Of a stretch of 64,000 bases of DNA, positions 28,291-37,154 are shown one piece after another (positions within the stretch are counted from its first letter, which is position 1; every line of letters begins with the position of its first letter). A program made the translations under genes and the position numbers. The stretch comes from DASSSQ01 sp963839285 (lineage in GTDB: Bacteria > Actinomycetota > Thermoleophilia > Gaiellales > Gaiellaceae). The notes below the pieces were generated by a model, which was not told the DNA's origin, made no database searches, and saw only the letters and a program-made list of their open reading frames with translations. Where the stretch lies: positions 496,001 through 560,000 of the forward strand of contig CAWIUN010000020.1 in assembly GCA_963839285.1 (NCBI GenBank). The letters run 5' to 3'.

Positions 28291-31062
28291 ATGAGCGCGT
28301 TCCCGAGTCACGTCCCGCTGCAGGTCGAGTCCGACGTCGACGGTACGGACCGCGCCGAGCGGATGCCCTTGCCCGGCACCGTCTACGGGTTCGCGGTCGC
28401 CGCGCTCGCAGTCGCCGTCGCGACCCCGTTCGTGCTCCGGATCGAGCCCGCCGCCGACAGCTGGATCCGCTTCGTCCTGATCGCGACCGGCGCCGCCGTC
28501 GCACAGCTCTTCGTCGTCCACCAGGGGCCGCGCACCCATCAGAGCTACCACGCGCACGGGGTCTTCCTGGTTCCCGCGATCCTGCTCCTGCCGCCCGAGC
28601 TGCTGGTGCTGGTCGCCGTCGTCCAGCACGTCCCGGAGTGGCTGAAGGAGCGCTACGCCTGGTACATCCAGAGCTTCAACATCTGCGTCTTCACGATCGC
28701 CAACATGGCGGCGTGGGCCGTCTCGCATCGCATCCTCGCCGCCGGCGGGGCGATCCACGACGCCGACCTGCGTTTCGCGCTCGCCGGGTTCACGGCCTGC
28801 GTGCTCTACGTCGGCCTCAACCACGCCGTGCTGGCGCCGATGCTGCGCTTCGCCCGGAACCTGTCGCTGCGCGAGCTGCGCGAGAGCCTCTTCTCGGTCG
28901 AGAGCCTGACGACCGACTTCGTGCTCGCCACGCTCGGCCTCGGCGTCGCGGCCTTCTGGCAGTGGAACCCGTACCTCGTCCCGTTCGCGATCCTGCCGCT
29001 GGCGCTGATCCACCGCTCGCTCGCCGTCCCCCAGCTGCAGGCGGAGGCCCGGGTGGACTCGAAGACCGGGCTCTTCAACACCCGCCATTTCGCGAACGTG
29101 CTCGCAGAGGAGCTCGCCCGGGCCGCGCGCTTCGAGAGGCCGCTCTCGCTGATCATGGCCGACCTCGACCTGCTTCGCGACATCAACAACACGTACGGCC
29201 ACCTGGCCGGCGACGCCGTGCTCACGGGGATCGCCGAGGTCTTCCGCCGGGAGCTGCGCCACTACGACGTGCCGGCCCGCTTCGGCGGCGAGGAGTTCAG
29301 CATCCTGCTCCCGGAGACGCCGCCCGACCAGGCGATCGAGATCGCCGAGCGGATCCGACGCGCCGTCGCCGCGCGCGCGTTCGACGTCGAGACGTCGAGC
29401 GAGCCGATCCGGGCGACGATCTCGCTCGGCGTCGCCAGCTTCCCGCGCGACGGCTCGGACGCGAACGAGCTGATCCACCAGGCAGACCTCGCCGTCTACC
29501 GGGCGAAGCTGCAGGGACGAAACCGCGTCCTCGACGCGACGAACGAGCCGCTGCTGGCCCAGCCGGCCATGCGCAGCCCGCGCATCGTCGCGTTGGCGCA
29601 GGAGGAGGTCGAGCTCGTCGGCCCGCTCCCGGCCGCGGCCGAGGCGATGCCGCCGTCCGAGCGCCGCGTCAACCCGCGGCCGCAGTCGGTCCCCGGCCCG
29701 CACTTCTTCAACGTGGCGCGCCGGCTCGGCGTCGTCGTCGCCCTCGTCAGCATCTTCGGCATCGGCGGCGGGATCCTCGGGGCGATCTTCGGCACCTCGA
29801 CCGACTACCTGGGCCTCGTCGCGGTGATCGCGCTGGTCGGCGTCGGCCAGGCGCTCGCGCTCGAGGTGGAGGACACGGGCTCGCTCTCGGTCAGCGCCGT
29901 CGGCGCCCTCACCGGCGTCGCCCTCTTCGGCACCCGCGCCGCGCTCCCGATCGCGATCATGATCGTCGCGGTCGAGTGGAGCGCGCGCCGCTCGCTGATC
30001 CACGAGCTGCTCTTCAACGCCGGCTCGATCACGCTCGCGTCGCTCGCGGCCGCGGGCGGCTTCGCGCTCAGCTTCGACACCGGCGGCACCAGGCACCACG
30101 CCTGGTTCGCCCTGGCGGGGCTCGTCGCCGGCGTCCTCTACTTCGTCGTCAACACCGGTCTCGTCGCGCTCGCCGTCGCGGTCGCGGGACACGACTCCTG
30201 GTGGAAGGCGTGGCACGAGCGGTTCGCGTGGGTGACGCCGCACTACGTCGTCTACGGCTTCATCGGCGGCGTGATCGCGCTCGCCTACGACTCTGCCGGG
30301 CTGTTCGCGCTCGCCGTCTTCACGGTGCCGCTGCTGCTGATGCGCAAGACGCAGGAGGCCTACCTGCGGCACACGCAGCGATCCGCGCACAAGCTGCGCG
30401 CGGCCGCCGAGACGATCCAGAGCCAGAACGTCTCGCTCGAGCAGGCCAACCGGCTGCTGAAGGAGCGCTCGACGGCGGCGATGGAGTCGCTCTCGGCGAC
30501 GGTCGACGCGCGCGACGCGTACACGGCCGGCCACTCCCGGCGCGTGCAGCAGCTGGCGCTCGCGATCGGCCGCGAGCTGGGTCTCTCGCAGGCCGAGCTC
30601 GAGCTGCTCGGGCACGCGGCGCTCTTCCACGACATCGGCAAGCTCGCCGTCCCCGACTCGGTGCTGCTGAAGCCGTCGAAGCTGACGGAGGAGGAGTGGG
30701 CGCTGATGCAGCGGCACGCCGAGGAGGGTGCGCACATCATCAACCGGCTCGGCTTCCTCAACGACGCCGTGCCGGCGATCCGCCACCACCACGAGCGGTT
30801 CGACGGTCAGGGCTACCCGGACGGCATCCGCGGCGAGGAGATCCCGCTCGGCGCCCGGATCATCCACGTCGCCGACGCGTTCGACTCGATGCTGACGACG
30901 CGCGTCTACCGGCCGGCGCGTCCCGCGCACGAGGCGCTCGGTGAGCTCCGCCGCAACGCCGGCACGCAGTTCTGTCCGCGCTGCGTCACGGCGCTCGAGT
31001 CGATCGTCTCGCTCGAGAGCACACCGGCGTCGTCGCCCGTCCCGCTCGTCGCCGCCTCCTAG
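28291..31062 (+). CDS. membrane GGDEF and HD-GYP dual c-di-GMP protein
   Basis: 923 residues: membrane domain (about 28-240), GGDEF domain (about 250-415), a second membrane domain (about 477-690), a coiled-coil linker, then HD-GYP (about 730-910). The GGDEF active site is RFGGEEF near 330, with an RHYD inhibitory-site motif exactly five residues before GGEEF. The HD-GYP side has HDIGKLAVPD near 780 and HHERFDGQGYPDG near 833. Both look active, so it could make and degrade c-di-GMP. The two membrane domains resemble each other. ATG 28291 overlaps a short upstream frame; GTG 28267 is an alternative start. Confidence 0.9.
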   Translation: MSAFPSHVPLQVESDVDGTDRAERMPLPGTVYGFAVAALAVAVATPFVLRIEPAADSWIRFVLIATGAAVAQLFVVHQGPRTHQSYHAHGVFLVPAILLLPPELLVLVAVVQHVPEWLKERYAWYIQSFNICVFTIANMAAWAVSHRILAAGGAIHDADLRFALAGFTACVLYVGLNHAVLAPMLRFARNLSLRELRESLFSVESLTTDFVLATLGLGVAAFWQWNPYLVPFAILPLALIHRSLAVPQLQAEARVDSKTGLFNTRHFANVLAEELARAARFERPLSLIMADLDLLRDINNTYGHLAGDAVLTGIAEVFRRELRHYDVPARFGGEEFSILLPETPPDQAIEIAERIRRAVAARAFDVETSSEPIRATISLGVASFPRDGSDANELIHQADLAVYRAKLQGRNRVLDATNEPLLAQPAMRSPRIVALAQEEVELVGPLPAAAEAMPPSERRVNPRPQSVPGPHFFNVARRLGVVVALVSIFGIGGGILGAIFGTSTDYLGLVAVIALVGVGQALALEVEDTGSLSVSAVGALTGVALFGTRAALPIAIMIVAVEWSARRSLIHELLFNAGSITLASLAAAGGFALSFDTGGTRHHAWFALAGLVAGVLYFVVNTGLVALAVAVAGHDSWWKAWHERFAWVTPHYVVYGFIGGVIALAYDSAGLFALAVFTVPLLLMRKTQEAYLRHTQRSAHKLRAAAETIQSQNVSLEQANRLLKERSTAAMESLSATVDARDAYTAGHSRRVQQLALAIGRELGLSQAELELLGHAALFHDIGKLAVPDSVLLKPSKLTEEEWALMQRHAEEGAHIINRLGFLNDAVPAIRHHHERFDGQGYPDGIRGEEIPLGARIIHVADAFDSMLTTRVYRPARPAHEALGELRRNAGTQFCPRCVTALESIVSLESTPASSPVPLVAAS

Positions 31063-31075
31063 CGTTCGCCCGGAC

Positions 31076-31103
31076 TTGCGGTTCTGACAGCGTGCTCTAC
31101 GCT
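31076..31103 (+). promoter_or_regulatory. promoter for the HNH-repeat gene
   Basis: TTGCGG (31076-31081), 16-bp spacer, TACGCT (31098-31103), then the start after 4 (GTG) or 7 nt (ATG). Confidence 0.6.
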
Positions 31104-31110
31104 TCTTGTG

Positions 31111-31803
31111 ATGCCGCGAAAGCCGCGCTACCGCGTTCTCGCCGAGATCGACCAGCGTGAGCTGGAGTCGTTCCGCAGCGGGATCCGGCGGCGCTACACC
31201 GACGAGCAGATCCTCGAGGAGCTGCGGGCCTGCGCGGAGCGGCTCGGGCGCTCGCCGACGATGAAGGAGTTCGCCGCCGACCCGGGGACGCAGGCCCATC
31301 CACAGACGGTGATCGAGCACTTCGGCTCCTGGAACGCGGCCAAGCGCGAGGCGGGGCTCGTGCCGCGGCGCTTCGCGACCCGGGAGGAGCTGCTGCGGCT
31401 GCTGCGCGAGCTGGGGGAGCGGCTCGGCCGCGTCCCGACCGCGCGCGACATCGCGGACGCTCGGGGCACGATGCCGTCGAAGTCGCTCTACTGGCACACG
31501 TTCGGCTCGCTGGCCGGGGCGCTGCGCGAGGCCGGCTTCGACGTCGCCGTCGGCGAGGAGCGGCTCGAGCGCGCGATCGAGCAGGGCATCGCGCTGGCGC
31601 GCTCGCTCCGGCGGCTGCCGAAGTTCGCCGACTGGGCGGCGGCGCGCAAGCAGGATCCCGCGCTCCTGACCGAGTGGCAGGTCTACCGGATGTTCGACGC
31701 ACGCCGCGGCGCGTGGTCGACGTTCCAGTTCCTGATCCGCGAGCGGCTGCTCGAGCAGGGCGTCGCCGTCGGGCCGGACGGCACCCTCGACGCAGGCTCG
31801 TAG
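31111..31803 (+). CDS. HNH/homing-endonuclease-associated repeat protein
   Basis: 230 residues. At least two repeats of the type found next to HNH endonucleases can be seen: ILEELRACAERLGRSPTMKEFA...VIEHFGSWNAAKREAGL (near 30-85) and LLRLLRELGERLGRVPTARDIA...LYWHTFGSLAGALREAGF. A third, weaker one follows. There is no HNH nuclease motif, so it is probably a stand-alone DNA-binding helical protein. Role unknown. Its promoter lies 7 nt before the ATG. Confidence 0.7.
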   Translation: MPRKPRYRVLAEIDQRELESFRSGIRRRYTDEQILEELRACAERLGRSPTMKEFAADPGTQAHPQTVIEHFGSWNAAKREAGLVPRRFATREELLRLLRELGERLGRVPTARDIADARGTMPSKSLYWHTFGSLAGALREAGFDVAVGEERLERAIEQGIALARSLRRLPKFADWAAARKQDPALLTEWQVYRMFDARRGAWSTFQFLIRERLLEQGVAVGPDGTLDAGS

Positions 31804-32598
31804 CTACGCGGCCGCGAGCGCGGCGAGCCGCTGCAGGCAGAAGGCCGCCTCGCGCGGGGCCCGCACGGCAGGAAGGGGGTTCTTCTCCACGTAGGCGAGG
31901 TCTGGCCGGAACGCGTGCCGCTCGGCGACCGCGCCGTCGCGGAGCGCGAGCATGACGCCCTGCCCGAGCTCCCGCTTGCGCAGGCGCAGGCCGACGTAGC
32001 GCTCGACGACCTCGAGCGCGACGCGGGTCGAGGCGAAGAACGTGGCGCCTCGCGCGGTGCCGGTCCAGAGCGGTCGGCCGACCCCGCGGGCGACGAAGAA
32101 GACGTCGGGGGTGCGCTCGTCGATCCAGGCGGCCGCCATCGACCCGCGGAGCGCCTCGAGTGTGCGCGGGTCGGATCGTGAATGCGCGGCGACGGCGAAG
32201 ATCGCCTCGGAGTCGACGGTCATCCGCGGCTCCGAGCGGGAGCACGGGAAGGCGGCGAGGACGTCGTCGTCGTTGACGATGATCCCGTTGTGGATCCCGA
32301 CGACCGGCCCGTGGCGGACCGGGTGGTTGTTGGCCGAGATCGACGGGTGGCCCTTGGTGTAGTCGCGGACGTGAACGAGCAGCTGCGTGGCGTCGGCCGG
32401 CACGCCGACCCGGTCGAGGAGCTCGCTGGCGCCGCTTCGCTGCTTGACGACGTGCGCGGCGCCGGCGCCCGGGGCCCGGTGCGCGTAGCCGACCGCGTCG
32501 GCGCCGCGCTCGGCGATCCCGGCCAGCAGCGCCTGCGCGGCGAGCGTCCGCTCGACGGGCGAGTCGGGTGTCAGGCTGTAACCGGAGATTCCGCACAT
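31804..32598 (-). CDS. class II glutamine amidotransferase-like protein
   Basis: 264 residues starting Met-Cys-Gly-Ile, so Cys2 would become the N-terminal nucleophile of an Ntn amidotransferase. The domain shows GIAERGADAVGYAHR near 27 and HVRDYTKGHPSISANNHPV, VGIHNGIIVND near 80-110, as in the glutaminase half of GlmS/PurF. There is no sugar-isomerase or phosphoribosyl domain, so the ammonia acceptor is unknown. A run of seven T precedes the start codon on the coding strand and no Shine-Dalgarno is seen. Confidence 0.8.
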   Translation of the reverse strand: MCGISGYSLTPDSPVERTLAAQALLAGIAERGADAVGYAHRAPGAGAAHVVKQRSGASELLDRVGVPADATQLLVHVRDYTKGHPSISANNHPVRHGPVVGIHNGIIVNDDDVLAAFPCSRSEPRMTVDSEAIFAVAAHSRSDPRTLEALRGSMAAAWIDERTPDVFFVARGVGRPLWTGTARGATFFASTRVALEVVERYVGLRLRKRELGQGVMLALRDGAVAERHAFRPDLAYVEKNPLPAVRAPREAAFCLQRLAALAAA

Positions 32599-32648
32599 AA
32601 AAAAAGAGAACCGCCTACGAACGTCCTCGGACGGGAACGGCCGCTCCC

Positions 32649-32678
32649 ATATCACTCGGACGAATGAATCCTCGTCAA
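32649..32678 (-). promoter_or_regulatory. promoter for the amidotransferase gene
   Basis: Minus-strand TTGACG (32673-32678), 18-bp spacer, TGATAT (32649-32654), about 50 nt before the start codon. Confidence 0.5.
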
Positions 32679-32710
32679 GTTAGCGCCGCACGTCCCTTTC
32701 TGGAGGTTTA

Positions 32711-32730
32711 CCTCAAGACCCGCTCTTGAA
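32711..32730. promoter_or_regulatory. inverted repeat before the sigma factor gene
   Basis: TCAAGA and TCTTGA arms around CCCGC, about 20 nt before the ATG of the next gene. An operator is possible; the binding protein is unknown. Confidence 0.35.
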
Positions 32731-32748
32731 CCGCCGATAACGGCTGAG

Positions 32749-33711
32749 ATGGAGCACCACGCGCTCCCCGAGCAGCCGCCGCCTCATTCGGAGCCTCCGC
32801 TCGAGCTCCTGCCTACCGCCCAGGACGAGGCGGAGGCAGAGGTCGAGGAGACCCCCTTCGTCGAGGCCGAGCTGGACGACGAGCCGGTCCACACCGAGGA
32901 CCCGCTGAAGCTGTACGTGCGCCAGATCGGCGACGGCCGCCTCCTGACGCCCTCGGAGGAGCGCGAGCTGGCGCGCCGCAAGGATCTGGGCGACGAGGCC
33001 GCGAAGCGCCGGCTGATCGAGTGCAACCTCCGCCTCGTGATGTCGATCACCCGGAACTACACGAAGGCCGGCGTGCCGCTGCTCGACCTGATCCAGGAGG
33101 GCAACCTCGGCCTGATCCGCGCGGTCGAGAAGTTCGACTACACGATGGGCTACAAGCTCTCCACCTACGCGACCTGGTGGATCCGGCAGGCCGTCACGCG
33201 CGCGCTCGCCGACCAGGGCCGGGTCATCCGCCTGCCGGTGCACGTGGCCGAGCAGGTGCGCCGCGTCCAGCGGTCGCGCCGGCAGCTGGCGCAGAAGCTG
33301 AACCGCGACCCGTCGGTGCCCGAGATCGCGACGGAGTCCGGCTTCACCGAGCAGCGCGTGCAGGAGCTCTTCGGGCTCGTCGAGGATCCCGTCAGCCTCG
33401 AGACCCCGGTCGGCGACGGCGAGTCGAGCTACGCCGATCTGATCGAGGACGTGCAGTCGGACGATCCCGGCGAGCAGACCGCGCAGCACCTCCGGACGCG
33501 GGAGCTGACGGAGGCGCTCGACCGGCTCAACCCACGCATGCGCCACGTGCTGGCGATGCGGTTCGGGCTCGAGGGCCAGCGGCCGCACACGCTCGAGGAG
33601 GTCGGCAGCGGCCTCGGGATCACGCGCGAGCGCGTCCGCCAGCTGGAGACCCGCGCCCTGCGCGAGCTGCGCATGGTCGCGCCCGGCCTGCAGCTCTACA
33701 TCCAGACCTAG
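32749..33711 (+). CDS. sigma-70 family RNA polymerase sigma factor (group 2-like)
   Basis: 320 residues with region 1.2 (DPLKLYVRQIGDGRLLTPSEE), region 2 (LRLVMSITRNYTKAGVPLLDLIQEGNLGL then YKLSTYATWWIRQAV), region 3 and region 4.2 (LGITRERVRQLETRALREL). It lacks an extended region 1.1; a short acidic N-terminus replaces it. The second sigma factor at 34.5 kb has a region 1.1-like N-terminus, so this one is more likely the alternative, non-essential type. Confidence 0.88.
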   Translation: MEHHALPEQPPPHSEPPLELLPTAQDEAEAEVEETPFVEAELDDEPVHTEDPLKLYVRQIGDGRLLTPSEERELARRKDLGDEAAKRRLIECNLRLVMSITRNYTKAGVPLLDLIQEGNLGLIRAVEKFDYTMGYKLSTYATWWIRQAVTRALADQGRVIRLPVHVAEQVRRVQRSRRQLAQKLNRDPSVPEIATESGFTEQRVQELFGLVEDPVSLETPVGDGESSYADLIEDVQSDDPGEQTAQHLRTRELTEALDRLNPRMRHVLAMRFGLEGQRPHTLEEVGSGLGITRERVRQLETRALRELRMVAPGLQLYIQT

Positions 33712-33716
33712 ACAGG

Positions 33717-33722
33717 TACCGT
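33717..33722 (+). promoter_or_regulatory. -10 box of leaderless CpsB-like gene
   Basis: TACCGT, 8 nt before GTG 33731. Confidence 0.5.
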
Positions 33723-33730
33723 GGAAGCAG

Positions 33731-34444
33731 GTGAGCTTCCGCGACTTCGTCGACTGCCACAGCCACGTCTGCCCGTCGGGGGACGACGGCGCGCCCAACG
33801 TCGCGACCGGCGCCTGGCTCTGCCGCGAGGCGGCCAAGCGCGGGACGTCGGTGCTCTTCGCGACGCCGCACGTCTGGCCGGAGCTGCCGCTGACGCCTGA
33901 GCGCGAGGCGCGCGTCCGCGCCGCCTTCGAGGAGCTGCGCCCGCAGGCGGGCCTCGAGCTGCTGCTCGGCTTCGAGCTGACCCCGCACCCACGCCTGCTC
34001 GACGAGGACATGAGCCGCTACGAGCTCGGCGGCAGCGGCCGGGTGCTGATGGAGGTGCCCTTCACCGGGCGGCTCGAGCTCCTGCATGCGCTCGCCGAGC
34101 ACGCCGAGGCTGCCGGCCTCTCGCCCGTGATCGCCCACCCGGAGCGGAGCGAGGCGGTCACCGGCGACCGCAGGGTCGCATACGAGCTCGCCGACCGCGG
34201 CTGGGCGCTGCAGGTGAACGCGTCGAGCCTGCTCGGGCAGCACGGCCCGACCTCCGAGGAGATCGGCTGGGAGCTGCTGGAGCAGGGAGTCGCGGCCGCG
34301 GTCGCCTCCGACGGCCACCGGCCGACGCGGCCGCCGTACCTCGACGAGGCCTGGAAGCGCGTACGCGGCCGCCTCGGCGACGAGCGCGCGCGGCCGCTCT
34401 TCGACGGCTCCGCTCTCGGGCTCACAGCCGCCGAAGCGGCCTAG
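33731..34444 (+). CDS. CpsB/CapC-type PHP tyrosine phosphatase
   Basis: 237 residues of the PHP fold. Metal ligands appear in FVDCHSHVCPSGDDGAPN near residue 6, FATPHVWPE near 44, IAHPERSEAV near 134 and ASDGHRPTRPP near 193. CpsB-type phosphatases act on tyrosine kinases of capsule and exopolysaccharide export. No kinase gene is adjacent. Start GTG 33731 follows a -10 box by 8 nt. Confidence 0.82.
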   Translation: MSFRDFVDCHSHVCPSGDDGAPNVATGAWLCREAAKRGTSVLFATPHVWPELPLTPEREARVRAAFEELRPQAGLELLLGFELTPHPRLLDEDMSRYELGGSGRVLMEVPFTGRLELLHALAEHAEAAGLSPVIAHPERSEAVTGDRRVAYELADRGWALQVNASSLLGQHGPTSEEIGWELLEQGVAAAVASDGHRPTRPPYLDEAWKRVRGRLGDERARPLFDGSALGLTAAEAA

Positions 34445-34490
34445 CCGGAGCGGGGGAGGGGCGCGACGGCGCGGTCGCGCCGCGCTCCGC

Positions 34491-35594
34491 TCAGGCCTCG
34501 GCGGCGACCGACTGCATCTCGTGCAGCGCCGCGAGGCGCTTCAGCGCCGTCACCTCGATCTGGCGAACGCGCTCCCTGGTCAGGCCGAGGTGCCTGCCGA
34601 TCTCCTCGAGCGTCCGCGGCTCGCCCGACTCGTCGAGGCCGTAGCGGAGGATCAGCACCTGCCGCTCACGGTCGCAGAGCGCGTCGAGCGCCGCAGCCAG
34701 GGCCTGGCTGCGGAGCGTGTCCTCGACCTCCTCCTCGGGCAGCGGGCCCTCACCGGGGACGAAGTCGGCGAGGACGGCGTCCTCCTGGTCTCCGATCGGC
34801 TGGTCGAGGCTGGTCGAGGCGCGCGCGGCCGCCTTGACCTCCTTCGCCTGCTGCAGCGGCAGTCCGGCCTCGTCGGCGATCTCCTCGAGGGTCGGCTCGC
34901 GGCCGAGCTGCGTCCAGAGCAGCCGCTCGGCGCGGTGCATCTTCTGCATCCGCTCGACGATGTGCACGGGCATCCTGATCGTCCGGGCCTTGTCGGCGAG
35001 CGCGCGCGCGACCGCCTGCCGGATCCACCAGGTCGCGTAGGTGGAGAACTTGTAGCCGCGGCGCCAGTCGAACTTCTCGACGGCGCGGATCAGCCCCAGC
35101 GTGCCCTCCTGGATCAGGTCGAGGAACGGCAGCCCCTGGTTGCGGTAGTTCTTCGCGATCGAGACGACGAGGCGGAGGTTCGACTGGATCATCCGCTGCT
35201 TCGCGAGCCTGTCGCCGCGCTCGACGCCCTTGGCGAGCTCGACCTCCTGCGCGGCGGTCAGCAGCGGGTGCCGGCCGGTCTCGCGCAGGAAGAGCTGCAG
35301 CGCGTCGGTCGTCGTCTCGAGCTGCACCGGTTGAGGCGGCGGCGCCGGTCGCCCTTGCCCCGGCTGCGGCTCGTCGTCCCGGGTGTCGTCGACGAGCTCG
35401 ATCGAACGGGTCTCGAGCTCGCGGAAGACCGCGTCGACCTCGAGCGGGTCGAGCTCGAGCGGCTCCAGCACGTCGTTCAGCTCGGACTGCCGGAGCGTTC
35501 CCGATTGCTCGGACGTCTCGACGAGCTGGGCCAGCTCCTCGGAGAGGAGCAGGATCTCGGAGTCGACGGACACCGCTCCGTTCCTCTCCCGCAT
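34491..35594 (-). CDS. sigA: primary-type sigma-70 factor (SigA/RpoD-like)
   Basis: 367 residues. The first 70 residues (SEILLLSEELAQLVETSEQS, LDPLEVDAVFRELETR) look like region 1.1, followed by region 1.2 (ALQLFLRETGRHPLLTAAQE), 2 (LPFLDLIQEGTLGLIRAVEK, YKFSTYATWWIRQAV), 3 and 4.2 (LGLTRERVRQIEVTALKRL). Probably the housekeeping factor, though two close relatives in this window make the assignment tentative. ATG 35594 or an in-frame GTG eight codons later may be the start. Confidence 0.8.
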   Translation of the reverse strand: MRERNGAVSVDSEILLLSEELAQLVETSEQSGTLRQSELNDVLEPLELDPLEVDAVFRELETRSIELVDDTRDDEPQPGQGRPAPPPQPVQLETTTDALQLFLRETGRHPLLTAAQEVELAKGVERGDRLAKQRMIQSNLRLVVSIAKNYRNQGLPFLDLIQEGTLGLIRAVEKFDWRRGYKFSTYATWWIRQAVARALADKARTIRMPVHIVERMQKMHRAERLLWTQLGREPTLEEIADEAGLPLQQAKEVKAAARASTSLDQPIGDQEDAVLADFVPGEGPLPEEEVEDTLRSQALAAALDALCDRERQVLILRYGLDESGEPRTLEEIGRHLGLTRERVRQIEVTALKRLAALHEMQSVAAEA

Positions 35595-35637
35595 CCGGCA
35601 CGTCGAAACCCCGATCCAGGACGGGGCGCAGGTCGCG

Positions 35638-36321
35638 TCAGCGCTCCCGGGGGCCGCGTGCGTCGCGCTCGAGCTCGAGCCTGAGGCCTGCGAAGGCGTA
35701 GACGACGAGGTAGCCGACGAGCAGGAAGGCCGTGAGCACGGTCAGGACGACGACCATCCGTGGGTGGCGGAGCGGATCGTCCAGTTGCCGCGCGACGACG
35801 TCGGCCACGTGCCGTGGACGCCAGAAGACGTCCCAGCTGTTGAAGCGGACGAACCGGCCGAGGTAGACGCCGAAGCTTCCGAGGGCCAGGACGGCCGAGA
35901 CGACGACCCACGAGGCGGCGGAGCCGACGACCTCGCGCACGATCAGCTGGACGAGGTACAGCGAGGCGAAGCCGAGCAGCAATGCCGTCCACGCGAACGA
36001 GGAGAGCATCAGCGCGTCGTACCAGGCGGGCGCCGCGGCGCTCTCGTCCAGGTGGATGAAGTCCGTGAGCAGGTACGGCGCGTTCGGGAAGAAGAGCAGC
36101 CAGAGCACGAGCAGGGCCGCGACGAGCGGGTCGAGCCGCCGCCGCGCGCGAGCGAACGCGACGATCGAGATCGCGAACGGCACCCAGGCCAGGAACAGGT
36201 TCCACGCGAGGAACCGGTAGTACGTGTCGCCGGTGCGCTCGACCCGCAGCTCCAGGGTGGCAAGGCAGAGCACCGAGGCCGCCGCGAACGCGACGATCGT
36301 GAGCGCGCGGCGGCCGACCAT
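35638..36321 (-). CDS. DUF1361 membrane protein
   Basis: 227 residues with six or seven hydrophobic helices. The family mark is WLLFFPNAPYLLTDFIHL near 80-97, followed by RFNSWDVFWRP near 160. Function unknown. ATG 36321 is chosen over earlier Mets because TACGCT lies 6 nt before it. Confidence 0.82.
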   Translation of the reverse strand: MVGRRALTIVAFAAASVLCLATLELRVERTGDTYYRFLAWNLFLAWVPFAISIVAFARARRRLDPLVAALLVLWLLFFPNAPYLLTDFIHLDESAAAPAWYDALMLSSFAWTALLLGFASLYLVQLIVREVVGSAASWVVVSAVLALGSFGVYLGRFVRFNSWDVFWRPRHVADVVARQLDDPLRHPRMVVVLTVLTAFLLVGYLVVYAFAGLRLELERDARGPRER

Positions 36322-36327
36322 CGGCCC

Positions 36328-36333
36328 AGCGTA
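36328..36333 (-). promoter_or_regulatory. -10 box of leaderless DUF1361 gene
   Basis: Minus-strand TACGCT, 6 nt before the ATG. Confidence 0.55.
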
Positions 36334-36463
36334 ACCGCGGCCGCCTGCGCGACCGTCCTCTTCTTGCGCGGCGCACCGCTTCAGTCCCTGGCGCACGAGA
36401 ACACCCGTTATGTCAAGTCGGCGACTCATCAACCCTTAACCGCGGATCCGCCCCCACGGCCAG

Positions 36464-36469
36464 TACCGT
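36464..36469 (+). promoter_or_regulatory. -10 box of PAP2 gene
   Basis: TACCGT, 10 nt before ATG 36480. Confidence 0.45.
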
Positions 36470-36479
36470 TCTCGAGGCA

Positions 36480-37070
36480 ATGGACTGGCGGATCTACCAC
36501 GCCGTCAACGCCTGGAGCGCGGCGCACACGGGCGTCGCGCACGGCGTCGACGTGTTGATGCAGGTGCTCGTCGTCGGCATCGTCGTCGCCGCCGCCGGCT
36601 GCTGGTTCGCGGCGCGTCCGGGAAGCGGCCGGCGCTGGAAGCTCGCCGCGGCGGCCGGGCTCGGCTCGGGCGCGCTCGCCTTCGGCCTCAACCAGGTCGT
36701 CGGCGCCTTCTGGGACCGTGCGCGGCCCTACGTCGCCCACGGCAGCGTCTGGCATCCCTACGCGCAGGGCACCGACAAGTCGTTCCCGAGCGACCACGCC
36801 TCCGCGGCCTTCGGGATCGCCTGGGGCGTCTTCCTCGTCGATCGCGTCGTCGGCTCGGTCTTCCTCGTCGCCGCCGCGGTCATCTCCTGGAGCAGGGTCG
36901 TCGTCGGCGCCCACTATCCGTCGGACGTCGGCGCCGGCCTGCTGATGGGCCTCGCCGCCGCGCTCGTGCTCGTGCGTCTCGCACGGCCGCTGCTCGCGTG
37001 GCTGGTCGAGCTCGCCTCGCGGGTCACCGACCCGCTCGTCCGCCCCCTCTGGCGCCGCGCCGCCGATTGA
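36480..37070 (+). CDS. PAP2 family membrane phosphatase
   Basis: 196 residues. The three phosphatase motifs are present: DRARP (near 80), SFPSDHASAAFG (near 101, with Asp in the PSGH position) and SRVVVGAHYPSDVGAG (near 138). About five membrane helices. Such enzymes dephosphorylate lipid phosphates such as undecaprenyl pyrophosphate or phosphatidate on the outer face. Substrate not determined. A C/G hairpin and a true T-tract terminator follow. Confidence 0.88.
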   Translation: MDWRIYHAVNAWSAAHTGVAHGVDVLMQVLVVGIVVAAAGCWFAARPGSGRRWKLAAAAGLGSGALAFGLNQVVGAFWDRARPYVAHGSVWHPYAQGTDKSFPSDHASAAFGIAWGVFLVDRVVGSVFLVAAAVISWSRVVVGAHYPSDVGAGLLMGLAAALVLVRLARPLLAWLVELASRVTDPLVRPLWRRAAD

Positions 37071-37072
37071 GG

Positions 37073-37113
37073 TTGTCCACAGCCTCTCCCCCCGGCTGTG
37101 GAGATGTGGAAAA
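37073..37113. promoter_or_regulatory. cluster of DnaA-box-like 9-mers in a hairpin
   Basis: TTGTCCACA at 37073-37081, and in reverse ATCTCCACA (37097-37105) and TTTTCCACA (37105-37113). The first two also form the hairpin CCACAGCC/GGCTGTGG (37077-37084 with 37094-37101). Could be DnaA-binding or just the first part of a terminator region. Confidence 0.35.
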
Positions 37114-37117
37114 ATCG

Positions 37118-37141
37118 AGACCGCAATTTGCGGTCTTTTTT
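37118..37141 (+). terminator. Rho-independent terminator after PAP2 gene
   Basis: Stem AGACCGCA/TGCGGTCT with an ATT loop (37118-37136), followed by a run of T to 37141. Confidence 0.85.
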
Positions 37142-37154
37142 CGATTCTGCGGCC

